Below are positions 7,979 to 15,888 of a stretch of 42,303 nt of DNA, piece by piece. The stretch spans positions 1 to 42,303 of the forward strand of contig JAEDOD010000005.1 in the NCBI GenBank assembly GCA_016302165.1. Reading direction: 5' to 3'. This DNA is from Sphaerochaetaceae bacterium. GTDB lineage: Bacteria; Spirochaetota; Spirochaetia; Sphaerochaetales; Sphaerochaetaceae. The notes beneath the pieces were generated by a model. It saw only the letters and a program-made list of their open reading frames with translations, was not told the DNA's origin and ran no database searches. The position numbers and the translations under genes were made by a program. Position 1 is the first letter of the stretch. Each line of letters starts with the position of its first letter.

Positions 7979-8536
7979 TTAATCCTCCGAAGAGATATCG
8001 ATGGCTTCCATCTGATCGTAACCGTCAATATCTACAGCTGTGTTGATTCTGGAAAGAAGCATCTTGAACACAGGTCCAAGGGCTGTCAGGACAGAAGATA
8101 TCACAAGGAATATGATGTGCATATTAAGCATATCATAGGCCTTCTTGATGTAGCTGAGAGCTTCTGTAATCACAATCGGGTTATTTGCCCTTGTAACAGC
8201 TTCATAGATCAGACCTCTGTACCTGATATCACAGAAGATTATTATACCTACCATCAGGAAGAAGAGGATAAGCATAGGCTTATTCACCTTCTTGCGGTGA
8301 GGGAAGGAATTCATGTAGCACATTATGCTCAGAATGGACAGCAGCATGGTCGCAAAGCCGCAGAGGCCCATGCCAGGTCCCTGGATCTTTGCTGTAGTGT
8401 TGGAGACACTGGTAAGGTTCAGTGCATAATAGAGGAAGGTAAGCACAAAGGCGATAAGACCTATTCTCTGAGGCTTACGCTTTATTGAGACGACCTTCTT
8501 TCTGAACCACTCCTTGATTCCTTTAGTTGCGGCCAT
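7979..8536 (-). CDS. Four-helix membrane protein of the sugar ABC operon (module 2, first)
   Basis: This is an unnamed 185-residue membrane protein. A basic N-terminus (K/R-rich, residues 1-24) precedes hydrophobic segments at about 24-42, 54-76, 87-104 and 138-160, and the tail is acidic (D-G-Y-D...S-S-E-D). The open frame extends further upstream, but the ATG at 8536 is one base from the stop of the preceding ATPase gene and is the sensible start. Size, helix spacing and basic N-terminus resemble the 166-residue protein at 9620-10120, suggesting the two are paralogues. No EAA loop and no signal peptide are seen. Function is unknown, and context ties it to sugar import. Confidence 0.72.
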   Translation of the reverse strand: MAATKGIKEWFRKKVVSIKRKPQRIGLIAFVLTFLYYALNLTSVSNTTAKIQGPGMGLCGFATMLLSILSIMCYMNSFPHRKKVNKPMLILFFLMVGIIIFCDIRYRGLIYEAVTRANNPIVITEALSYIKKAYDMLNMHIIFLVISSVLTALGPVFKMLLSRINTAVDIDGYDQMEAIDISSED

Positions 8537-8537
8537 A

Positions 8538-9620
8538 TCACTTGCCCTCCCTGATTGCATTAGTGGTCTCTTTATCGAAGAAGTGCATTCTGTCGAAGGA
8601 GACCTTGATTTCGTCGCCCAGCTTATAGTTGCACCATCCTCTGAGCTTTCCTGTAAGCTTTGCGCCCTTCTTTCCGTCCACAAGGATGTTTCCATGGACA
8701 AGAGTGTTCATTCCCAGGTTCTCGTTGGAGAACACCTTCACAGGAACATCATTTCCAAGGACCACGTTCTCCGGTCTTACTCCCAGTACAATCTCCTTTC
8801 CTTCATAGGAGGAGAGCAGCTTCCTGTCTCCATCGGAGAGAGGAATTGCATATCCCTTTCCTTCCAGTCTTCCCTTGGAGACTGTAACATCCAGGAAGTT
8901 CATTGGAGGAAGACCGATAAAGCCTGCAACAAAGAGGTTGGCAGGAGTATCGTAGAGCTCAAGAGGAGTTCCGATCTGCTGTACATGTCCCATGGACATG
9001 CAGACGATCCTATCAGCAAGAGTAAGAGCTTCCGTCTGGTCATGGGTTACGTAGAGCATTGTAGCCTTCAGTCTCTTGTGGAGAAGAAGGATCTCACGCC
9101 TTGTGGAACCTCTGAGCTTGGCGTCCAGGTTTGAAAGAGGCTCGTCGAAGAGGAACACTTTAGGTGTCCTGACAATGGATCTTCCCATGGCGACTCTCTG
9201 TCTCTGTCCACCGGAAAGCTGGTTAGGCTTCTTGTTGAGCTGGGTTGTGAGATTGAGAATCTCTGCAGCTGCAAGGACCTTCTTGTGGATTACGTTGGGA
9301 TCCTCTTTTCTCAGAGTAAGGGAGAAAGCCATATTCTCATATACAGTCATGTGGCCATAGAGGGCATAGTTCTGGAATACCATTGCCATGTCCCTGTCCT
9401 TGGCTGGAGTCTGGGTAATGTCCTTTCCGTCCAGAAGGAGCTTTCCGTTGGAGATATCTTCCAGTCCGGCCACCATTCTCAGTGTCGTGGACTTTCCACA
9501 GCCGGAAGGACCTACAAGAACGATAAGCTCTCCGTCCTTGACATCCAGGTTGAAATCAAAGACAGCCTGAACGTTGTTGTCATAAATCTTATCAATATGC
9601 TGTAAGCTGAGCGTAGCCAT
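8538..9620 (-). CDS. MalK/UgpC/MsmX-type sugar ABC transporter ATPase (first copy)
   Basis: This 360-residue ATPase has Walker A G-P-S-G-C-G-K-S-T near residue 36-44, L-S-G-G-Q-R-Q-R, F-L-F-D-E-P-L-S-N-L-D and T-H-D-Q-T-E-A. A C-terminal TOBE domain ends at H-F-F-D-K-E-T. These ATPases hydrolyse ATP to drive carbohydrate permeases of the MalFG type. AGGAGG precedes the ATG, which shares one base with the stop of the upstream membrane protein (TAATG overlap). It lies between the two pairs of small membrane proteins. It is clearly similar to the ATPase at 6288-7361 but not a recent duplicate, since many positions differ throughout. Confidence 0.93.
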   Translation of the reverse strand: MATLSLQHIDKIYDNNVQAVFDFNLDVKDGELIVLVGPSGCGKSTTLRMVAGLEDISNGKLLLDGKDITQTPAKDRDMAMVFQNYALYGHMTVYENMAFSLTLRKEDPNVIHKKVLAAAEILNLTTQLNKKPNQLSGGQRQRVAMGRSIVRTPKVFLFDEPLSNLDAKLRGSTRREILLLHKRLKATMLYVTHDQTEALTLADRIVCMSMGHVQQIGTPLELYDTPANLFVAGFIGLPPMNFLDVTVSKGRLEGKGYAIPLSDGDRKLLSSYEGKEIVLGVRPENVVLGNDVPVKVFSNENLGMNTLVHGNILVDGKKGAKLTGKLRGWCNYKLGDEIKVSFDRMHFFDKETTNAIREGK

Positions 9621-10120
9621 TAGTCCCTCCTGACCTCTTCACCAAGTGTAGCCATATAGGCTTTGAGAGTGCGGCTTCTGACAATTCCGACCCCTGCACC
9701 CAGGAGGCAGCAGATTCCGCTGACCGCAAGATAGATTACGCAGCGCAGGAAATGACCGCTTGTCATGGCTGCAACCTCAACCTTGGAGATGACAACTGTA
9801 GCATTGACTGCTCTCAATGGAATTACAAATATTCTTACAAACTGCATGATTCCAAGGAAGATCATGAGATAGCAGAACTTCTCGTCATACATCTTCACGC
9901 CTTCAGAGGAGAGGAAGGCTGCAAGGAGGAATACAAGATTGTAGATGATGGAGGCGCCTATCATGATTGTGTAGTAATAGGAGCCTACGTCTGTCTTGTA
10001 GATGCTTACGAAGTAGAACACATCAAAGAGAATGGCAAGGAGAGCCATATTGGCAGAGAACTTGTTCTTGATGTAGCGCATTCTGTCGATGGATGTCTGT
10101 CTATCCTGGTCACGTTTCAT
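9620..10120 (-). CDS. Four-helix membrane protein of the sugar ABC operon (module 1, second)
   Basis: This unrecognised 166-residue protein has a basic N-terminus (residues 1-22). Hydrophobic segments lie at about 24-41, 49-71, 82-100 and 124-147, with a short charged tail. GGAGG precedes the ATG at 10120, which overlaps the previous stop by four bases (ATGA). Its own stop overlaps the start of the next ATPase gene. Such tight coupling on both sides implies fixed-ratio synthesis. There is no EAA permease motif and no Cys-lipobox. Its layout matches the 185-residue protein of module 2. Likely role: accessory subunit of the importer, not proven. Confidence 0.75.
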   Translation of the reverse strand: MKRDQDRQTSIDRMRYIKNKFSANMALLAILFDVFYFVSIYKTDVGSYYYTIMIGASIIYNLVFLLAAFLSSEGVKMYDEKFCYLMIFLGIMQFVRIFVIPLRAVNATVVISKVEVAAMTSGHFLRCVIYLAVSGICCLLGAGVGIVRSRTLKAYMATLGEEVRRD

Positions 10121-10698
10121 GCCCTTCCTCCTTCAACAAGTCTCTTCTCTTCCTTCATAAGGTTGATCTTCCATACTGTGTTCCACACAAGAAGACCAGC
10201 TTCAATAAGGGAGAAGCCGAAGACCACATAGTGGATATCAAACCAGAATGTGGATTCTGTGTACATGCTCTTGAAGACCTTTGCATGACGTGCCAAGGCT
10301 TCAAAGTCCACTGCCAGCCACTGAGCCCTGTAATTCTGGATTTCCAGATGAGCCCAGATGGACACAGCGACTATGGAAACGACAACGATGGCGATGGCCA
10401 CATAGTTACCTATGTAGTATCTTCTTCTGTTGTTCGTCTGAGTGATGAAGAGAAGGCATGCGGCGACAATAAGCCAGATTCCTGCAATGAGGAATGAAGC
10501 ATTGAAGCCCTGCATATTATAGTAGACTATCGATCCAGGCACCGTGGTATAGGAAAGATCCGACGGATCTAGCATCGTGGAATAAAGGCAATCGTAAAGG
10601 TCAGTCATTATTCCAAGAGAATAGATGAAGACGATTAGACCGGCAGCCAGTGCAAGATAGCAGACTAGTTTCTGAAAAGACATCTGCTTTTTGTACAT
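10117..10698 (-). CDS. Four-helix membrane protein of the sugar ABC operon (module 1, first)
   Basis: This is an unrecognised 193-residue protein. Hydrophobic segments lie at about 11-31, 66-87, 98-117 and 154-175, with a longer external-looking loop between the first two (D-C-L-Y-S...N-M-Q-G) and a basic tail. The open frame begins earlier, but the ATG at 10698 has an excellent AGGAGGGGG site directly upstream and begins M-Y-K-K. It follows the binding-protein gene after an 85-base gap that contains a strong hairpin. It overlaps the next gene by four bases. The function is unknown; it starts the first membrane-pair-plus-ATPase module. Confidence 0.75.
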   Translation of the reverse strand: MYKKQMSFQKLVCYLALAAGLIVFIYSLGIMTDLYDCLYSTMLDPSDLSYTTVPGSIVYYNMQGFNASFLIAGIWLIVAACLLFITQTNNRRRYYIGNYVAIAIVVVSIVAVSIWAHLEIQNYRAQWLAVDFEALARHAKVFKSMYTESTFWFDIHYVVFGFSLIEAGLLVWNTVWKINLMKEEKRLVEGGRA

Positions 10699-10735
10699 AA
10701 CCCCCTCCTGTGTTTTTCTGTTTTTAAGATTTTCC

Positions 10736-10759
10736 ATGCAGGGGGAAAGCCCCCTGCAT
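10736..10759 (-). terminator. Hairpin downstream of the binding-protein gene
   Basis: A perfect 10-bp stem (10736-10745 with 10750-10759, ATGCAGGGGG type) closes a four-base loop. In the minus direction it is not followed by a T-run, so full termination is unlikely. Hairpins just after binding-protein genes commonly protect that message and lower expression of downstream genes. That role is inferred here. Confidence 0.7.
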
Positions 10760-10783
10760 AGAGTAGATGGTGAGAATCCCCGA

Positions 10784-12943
10784 TTACTTGGAGATCTTGT
10801 TGTAGAATGCAAGGTCGCGGTTCCATGCACCACTCTTGATGAAGAGGTACTGAGCTCCGCCCCAAGCTTCGGAAACAGTGTTTACAGTCTCTTCTGCGCT
10901 TGAGCAGCCTTCGACTGAGTAACCCTTTACGATCTGGTCGCAGAGGATGTTTGTTCCGCCCTTGGATGTGCTGAACATAGCTGTGAGCTGTGTATACTGG
11001 TTGACAGCATCTGTCTCAACCTTTGTTACAGGAAGAGTTGTAGGAATGGATGTGTACCACATGTTGCTGCTTACAGCCAGCTCTGGGTGCTTGATTGTTC
11101 CAAGACCGATGGCGACTGAAATCTTTCCAGCTCCTTCCTTACCGACAGCGTGTGTGCACTGATACTCGAATGCCTGGCTCTTTGCGAAGGAAAGAGTTGA
11201 TCCAAGATACATTCTTGCGAAGTTGGTGTAGTTACCGGAAGCCAGCTTCCAGAGGAGCTCCTCTGTGATGTCAGCGATGACAGGCATTTCCTTTCCGTTG
11301 AAGTTGAATGTCTCGTAGCTGCCGTCAGCCTTTGTCTTGATGAAGACATCTGGGCCGTAGCTCATGAGAATCTGTCCTTCTGGGCTGTATGCGTAGTCGA
11401 TAAGGGCAAGAGCTGCATTGAGCTTGTTCTCGTCGCCTGCAACACCAGCCTTGCTGATTGCCCAACCGTCTGTCTTTACGCTTCTCCAGGATTCTGTGAA
11501 TCTCATGTAGACGCCATTAGGATCTGTACCGTCGAACCAGCGTGCAACTGGAACCATGACAGCCATGTACTTCTCGCCTTCCTGAAGCTTTGTAGCGTTC
11601 ATGATGGTCTGAGTCTGGTTGTAGTCATAGCTCATGAATCCAAGATCGTTCTCCAACATTGTAGCGGATGTCTCAGCAGCAGAATCCATGAATGACTTGG
11701 AGATAAGTCCTTCCTGAGCCATTGCATTCATTCTTTCCATTGCTTCATATGTAGCAACTTCCTGGCGGGCATCGTGGAGCTTCTCATCAGCGCCGAAATA
11801 GAGGTAGTCCTGTCTTGATTCAAGACCACGTACACCAAAGAGTGTGCCGGCGAATCTGAAGAGGTCGACTCTTCTCTGGTTGTTTGCATCTTCTCTTGAG
11901 AAGAGACCCTGGACGGAATCTGTTCCGTTGAGTGTATATGCGTTGGCAACCACACATCTCAGGAGTGCAACAAGTTCATCTGCATCCCAAGCTGCGTTCT
12001 GTCCTGCGAAGAGGTCAGATCTCTTTGTTCCATAATATCCGTTGTATGCTGCATCGATGTAGTCTCTGAGCATGTTGACAGCCTGGACACCAGTGACTTC
12101 ACCCTTAGCAAGAGAAGCGTTCATGACAGCAACGATGTTGCCAGCCTTGTCGTAGTCCTTTGTAAGGTCGAATGTGCCTGTTCCTTCAGCGTTGACAGTC
12201 TCAACTGTGACCTTTCCGCTTGTAGGCATATATGGCTCGTAGACAGCCTTGTTGAGGACGCCGCACTTCTCTGCTGTGAATGCGCCTTCGCCATCCAGGA
12301 GCTTTACAAGCCAGTCGACTCTCATGAGAGGCATTCTTTCGATGTCGTTTACACCATCAAAATATGGGGAGAAGTAGATGGCACCGGTTGTTGTGTTTCC
12401 AGTGATGGAAAGTCTCACAATTGGATTTGCATCAAGATATGCGCTGAAGTTAGGCATTCTGTCAAGGTAAGGAGCGATGTCGACGAAGCTTCCTGCTTCA
12501 CCAAGATCAACCAGTCCTGTTGCGTTTCCGGAAACAAGGTCGACTTCATTGAGCTTTTCCTTCCAGTACTTGAGCTCGTTCTGAGCGTTGTTGCCCTGAT
12601 ACTTATCTTCAATCTTGATGTTGAGGATGTTCTGGACTTCAACCCAGGTCGGCTTCAGGTCGCCTGCGTGATACACTACTCCAGCCAGCTCGATTCCTGC
12701 GCCTGCTGTATCTGCATCAAAGGTAAGACCTGTCTTCTTGCTGTTATAGCCTGTTGCCATTCTGAGGACAGTACCTTCAGCATATTCAAGCTTCTTTACT
12801 TCCTCAACCTTCTCTTCCACTACTGGAGCAGGAGCAGCCTGTGGGGCCTCTGTGGCCTGTACAGGGATTTCCTTTCCACCGTTTGCCATTACTGAAAAGA
12901 GGGCAAACATGACGAGAAGGACGGTTACAAATGATTTTTTCAT
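10784..12943 (-). CDS. Extracellular carbohydrate-binding protein of the ABC importer
   Basis: This large solute-binding protein has 719 residues, against roughly 400-550 for common family-1 binding proteins. The start is ATG 12943, with GGAGG 7 bases upstream; the longer frame upstream lacks support. Residues 1-20 are a signal peptide ending F-S-V-M-A, with mature N-G-G-K-E. No lipobox cysteine is visible, so anchoring differs from classic lipoproteins. A low-complexity A/P/E/V linker (about 25-50) precedes the folded part. It binds the sugar outside the membrane and delivers it to the two permeases encoded just upstream. The length resembles LplA-type proteins that carry oligosaccharides or uronides. 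The ligand itself is not known; the nearby GH28 and uronate enzymes make an oligouronide a reasonable guess. Confidence 0.9.
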   Translation of the reverse strand: MKKSFVTVLLVMFALFSVMANGGKEIPVQATEAPQAAPAPVVEEKVEEVKKLEYAEGTVLRMATGYNSKKTGLTFDADTAGAGIELAGVVYHAGDLKPTWVEVQNILNIKIEDKYQGNNAQNELKYWKEKLNEVDLVSGNATGLVDLGEAGSFVDIAPYLDRMPNFSAYLDANPIVRLSITGNTTTGAIYFSPYFDGVNDIERMPLMRVDWLVKLLDGEGAFTAEKCGVLNKAVYEPYMPTSGKVTVETVNAEGTGTFDLTKDYDKAGNIVAVMNASLAKGEVTGVQAVNMLRDYIDAAYNGYYGTKRSDLFAGQNAAWDADELVALLRCVVANAYTLNGTDSVQGLFSREDANNQRRVDLFRFAGTLFGVRGLESRQDYLYFGADEKLHDARQEVATYEAMERMNAMAQEGLISKSFMDSAAETSATMLENDLGFMSYDYNQTQTIMNATKLQEGEKYMAVMVPVARWFDGTDPNGVYMRFTESWRSVKTDGWAISKAGVAGDENKLNAALALIDYAYSPEGQILMSYGPDVFIKTKADGSYETFNFNGKEMPVIADITEELLWKLASGNYTNFARMYLGSTLSFAKSQAFEYQCTHAVGKEGAGKISVAIGLGTIKHPELAVSSNMWYTSIPTTLPVTKVETDAVNQYTQLTAMFSTSKGGTNILCDQIVKGYSVEGCSSAEETVNTVSEAWGGAQYLFIKSGAWNRDLAFYNKISK

Positions 12944-12969
12944 AGCTTTCCTCCGTATTGCTAACCTAA

Positions 12970-13860
12970 TTATTCTTTGACTCCACCTACGTTCACACCC
13001 TTTGCAAAATACTTCTGTATGAAAGGATATATGACAAGGATTGGAACAATTGAACACACGATAAGAGCATAGATCATGGAGTCTGAAGCGAAGGCTTCGT
13101 TCCATCCGCTCATGACCTCAGGGTCTGTATATTCCTCAAGCATAAGTCTGATGTAGACCATGAGAGGATGCTCGTTTGAGTTACTGATCATCTGGCGAGC
13201 CCAGAAGTATCCGTTCCATCTTGAGATTCCGAAGAATAGGGCTACGGTCGCGATGGTAGACTTGCTCATTGGAATGTAGACCTTGGAAAGGACCTGGAAT
13301 TCTGTGGCGCCGTCGACGATTGCGGCCTCTTCAATCTCTGAAGGAACACCTTCAAAGGCATTTCTGAGAAGGATGACGTTCATTGCGGCCATACCCATGG
13401 CGATGATGACCAGCCACTTGTCATCCATGATTCCCACCTTGTTGAACACAGCCTTGGTGCTCAGATAGTTCAGATACTGGGGAACGATACCTGCGCTGAA
13501 CCACATGGTGAAGACCAGGAAGAAGTTGAAGGTCTTTCTGAAGAGAAGTCTCTTCTTTGAAAGGGCATAGGCGCCGAGAATGGAATATCCAAGGGCCCAG
13601 ATGGTTCCGAAGAGAGTGATGTAGAGAGTGTTGGAGTATGCGTTCCAGAACATGTTGTTGCTGAACATTCTTCCAAAGGCTTCAAACTGGATGTCCTTAG
13701 GGAAGAGCACAACCTCTGAATACTCTACAGCCCTTCTTCCGCTTATGGATGAAGATACTGCGTATAGAAATGGATAGAGGCAGCAGATTGCAAACATGGT
13801 AAGCAGGGTATAGCTGATCACCTTGAAGATAAGTTCGGATGTCTCGAGTTTTCTTTTCAT
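12970..13860 (-). CDS. Sugar ABC transporter permease, MalG/LplC-type
   Basis: This 296-residue inner-membrane permease has about six transmembrane helices. The coupling-loop EAA motif reads E-E-A-A-I-V-D-G-A-T-E-F-Q, followed by the conserved I-P-M-S-K-S region. ATG 13860 has GAGGAGG at 9-base spacing. A TTG six codons upstream is in frame but overlaps the ribosome site, so it is rejected. It pairs with the permease encoded 14 bases upstream, and together they form the channel that the MalK-type ATPases energise. The binding-protein gene follows 26 bases downstream. Confidence 0.93.
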   Translation of the reverse strand: MKRKLETSELIFKVISYTLLTMFAICCLYPFLYAVSSSISGRRAVEYSEVVLFPKDIQFEAFGRMFSNNMFWNAYSNTLYITLFGTIWALGYSILGAYALSKKRLLFRKTFNFFLVFTMWFSAGIVPQYLNYLSTKAVFNKVGIMDDKWLVIIAMGMAAMNVILLRNAFEGVPSEIEEAAIVDGATEFQVLSKVYIPMSKSTIATVALFFGISRWNGYFWARQMISNSNEHPLMVYIRLMLEEYTDPEVMSGWNEAFASDSMIYALIVCSIVPILVIYPFIQKYFAKGVNVGGVKE

Positions 13861-13874
13861 CTTGCCATGCCTCC

Positions 13875-14927
13875 TCAATACAGCGATACGTTGGATGCCT
13901 TCCTGGCAATGGTGTTGGCACCGATGACCAGAAGCATACCGATGATGTTGTTCATCATTTCAGCGGCGGTGGCCAGACCCTTGGCGGCACCTGCAAGACC
14001 ATATCTCTGTGCAAATGTTGAAACTACATCTGCTGTAACATATGTGTTTGGATTGTAGAGGAGAAGGACCTTCTCATATCCTATGGACAAGAGGGATCCG
14101 ATTCTCGTAATGAGCATGATTACGATGGTGGAGAGAATACATGGAAGGACCACGTACTTCATCTGGGCCATCTTGCCTGCTCCGTCGATCTGGGCAGCTT
14201 CGTAGCTTGTAGGGGAGATGGCGATGATGGCTGCAAAGTAGACGATGGAGCCATAGCCTGCATCCTCCCAGATTCCGCTGAGCTGGTAGATACCTCTGAA
14301 GAAGCTTGGATTATTAAGGAGACCTGCGTCGGCAACTTCCTTTGTAATGAAGCCAAGCTTCTGCAAAAGCTGTGAAAGGACACCGCAGTTGGTTGTGATG
14401 GCACCCTGCTTTACAAGCATCATGACCAGGGATGTCATGACGACAGTGGACATGAACTTCGGAAGATATGTCAGGACCTGATATACACTTCTTGCGATGT
14501 TGGACTTCACTTCATTGAAGAACAGGGCAAGGATGATAGGAACAGGGAAGCCGAAGCAGAGACCGTAGAAGGAAAGGAGGAATGTATTCCTCAAAGCTCT
14601 CCAGAACTCTGCAGAAAGGGCATCTCCTCCGACCAGGAGTCTCCTGAAGTAGGAGAAACCTGAGAAAAGCTGCTGTGATACAGGAAGAACCTCATCGGAG
14701 ACCTTGAAGCATCCAAGAAGTTCATACATCGGGAAATATCTCCAGAAGAGGAACACCAGAAGCATTGGCACCAACATGACATAAAGACGCCAATCCTTGA
14801 CTATTGTGCGCCCGACATGAAGCCAATAGTGTTTCTCTACGTCATCCCTTACCTTCTGCTCAGGGCTTTCGCTGTAGGTACCTGTCGTTTCATCATAGAT
14901 GAGATAATCAGAAGCCTTAGCCTTCAT
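13875..14927 (-). CDS. Sugar ABC transporter permease, MalF/LplB-type
   Basis: This 350-residue inner-membrane permease has a ~45-residue cytoplasmic N-terminus, about six helices, and the EAA loop Y-E-A-A-Q-I-D-G-A-G-K-M-A-Q (near residue 240-255). The ATG at 14927 has GGAGG 5 bases away; an in-frame GTG one codon earlier (14930) is possible. The start overlaps the end of the upstream membrane-protein gene by 11 bases, implying translational coupling. It forms the transport channel with the MalG/LplC-type partner. Confidence 0.93.
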   Translation of the reverse strand: MKAKASDYLIYDETTGTYSESPEQKVRDDVEKHYWLHVGRTIVKDWRLYVMLVPMLLVFLFWRYFPMYELLGCFKVSDEVLPVSQQLFSGFSYFRRLLVGGDALSAEFWRALRNTFLLSFYGLCFGFPVPIILALFFNEVKSNIARSVYQVLTYLPKFMSTVVMTSLVMMLVKQGAITTNCGVLSQLLQKLGFITKEVADAGLLNNPSFFRGIYQLSGIWEDAGYGSIVYFAAIIAISPTSYEAAQIDGAGKMAQMKYVVLPCILSTIVIMLITRIGSLLSIGYEKVLLLYNPNTYVTADVVSTFAQRYGLAGAAKGLATAAEMMNNIIGMLLVIGANTIARKASNVSLY

Positions 14928-15510
14928 CACTCCCTCCCTTTTCCTTTTCCTCTTGGGCCTTCAGTCGTACCAGATAGGACACCTGGTCCTCAAATACTCC
15001 ATCCAGCCTTCTCGTTATCCAGATAATGACCACTGCAAAGACCCAGGAAAGGATGTCCTTTGTGATGAAATCCACATAGACACCGATTCCGGAGCCGAAT
15101 ACCAGCGACACCGTTCCTCTTCCAAGCTCCATGAGAAGGAACACGAGTGTTCCGTGGAGCAGGGAGAGGACTGTGGATGAACGCACCTTCTCTTTTCCAA
15201 CCTTCTCCAGATAGAGAAGGGAAAGGGCGGAGAAGAGATTCCCCACAATGTAGATCACGTACTGCGCCGTCCCGGCACCGCTTGCAGTTGTTATGGCAAG
15301 ACCGCCTAGAGCACTGTACATGACTCCATATATCCCCCACCTCATGTACACCACCGACGTAAGGGCAGGTACAAGGGACAGAGTCCATGGCTGGGACCTG
15401 AACCAGACGGTTCCTGCCTTCACCACTATGGTCTCAAACAGGAAAAGCATTACTGTCCAGATCATCAGATCCATCGATTGATAACGTCTCAAACCTGACT
15501 CTCTGCCCAT
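14917..15510 (-). CDS. Integral membrane protein, first gene of the sugar ABC operon
   Basis: This 197-residue protein has about five or six hydrophobic helices between residues 15 and 165 and a charged C-terminal tail rich in E and K. Its size and topology recall substrate-capturing S components of ECF transporters, but I see no specific family signature and do not assign it. The ATG at 15510 has only a distant GGAG (13 bases). The gene overlaps the permease gene downstream by 11 bases, so it belongs to the importer operon and is its likely first cistron. Confidence 0.7.
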   Translation of the reverse strand: MGRESGLRRYQSMDLMIWTVMLFLFETIVVKAGTVWFRSQPWTLSLVPALTSVVYMRWGIYGVMYSALGGLAITTASGAGTAQYVIYIVGNLFSALSLLYLEKVGKEKVRSSTVLSLLHGTLVFLLMELGRGTVSLVFGSGIGVYVDFITKDILSWVFAVVIIWITRRLDGVFEDQVSYLVRLKAQEEKEKGGSDEG

Positions 15511-15888
15511 ACAGTAGTTCTTCTCCGATTTTTAGATTCTATCATCTGTTTAAGGATGGGAAAAATTAAATTCAAAAAATTTCAACCATGTGACGGAAAA
15601 GTACAACCTATTCCGCATCCCCCCAAAGAATCGATAGAAACGAGTTCATTCTTCATTTTCCCGAATTCTGACAAAGATTTTACAGACTGTCATTTGTAAA
15701 AAAATGTCTTTTTGGGACAATTCCTGCCTGACAGAGACTGAAACCACCCTCTTTACTCAAAAGAAAAAATACTACACAATTAATCCTGCAGCAGATACCA
15801 GGCAATGCATGCCTCCCAACCCCGCCAGGACAGGAATGTAGCAACGGTCAGAGGATTTTGTATGTGACCAGGACCATTTGCTGCATTT
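15511..15888 (-). promoter_or_regulatory. Intergenic region holding the sugar-operon promoter
   Basis: There is no gene in these 378 bases. The part next to the operon (about 15560-15600) is AT-rich and contains an AAATT/AATTT inverted repeat inside TTGAAATTTTTTGAATTTAA (minus strand). An imperfect TGACA...TGTCA inverted repeat lies near 15670-15693. The far part, near 15800-15816, has a small AGGCA...TGCCT hairpin that could end the transcript of the gene at 15889. No single promoter hexamer pair stands out. Confidence 0.4.

Noticed and set aside
8537..8701. N-terminal extension of the 185-residue membrane protein
   Set aside because: It only reads the ATPase gene in another frame; the ATG at 8536 follows that gene's stop by one base.
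12944..13105. N-terminal extension of the large binding protein
   Set aside because: It would bury the signal peptide, and the ATG at 12943 has a clear GGAGG.
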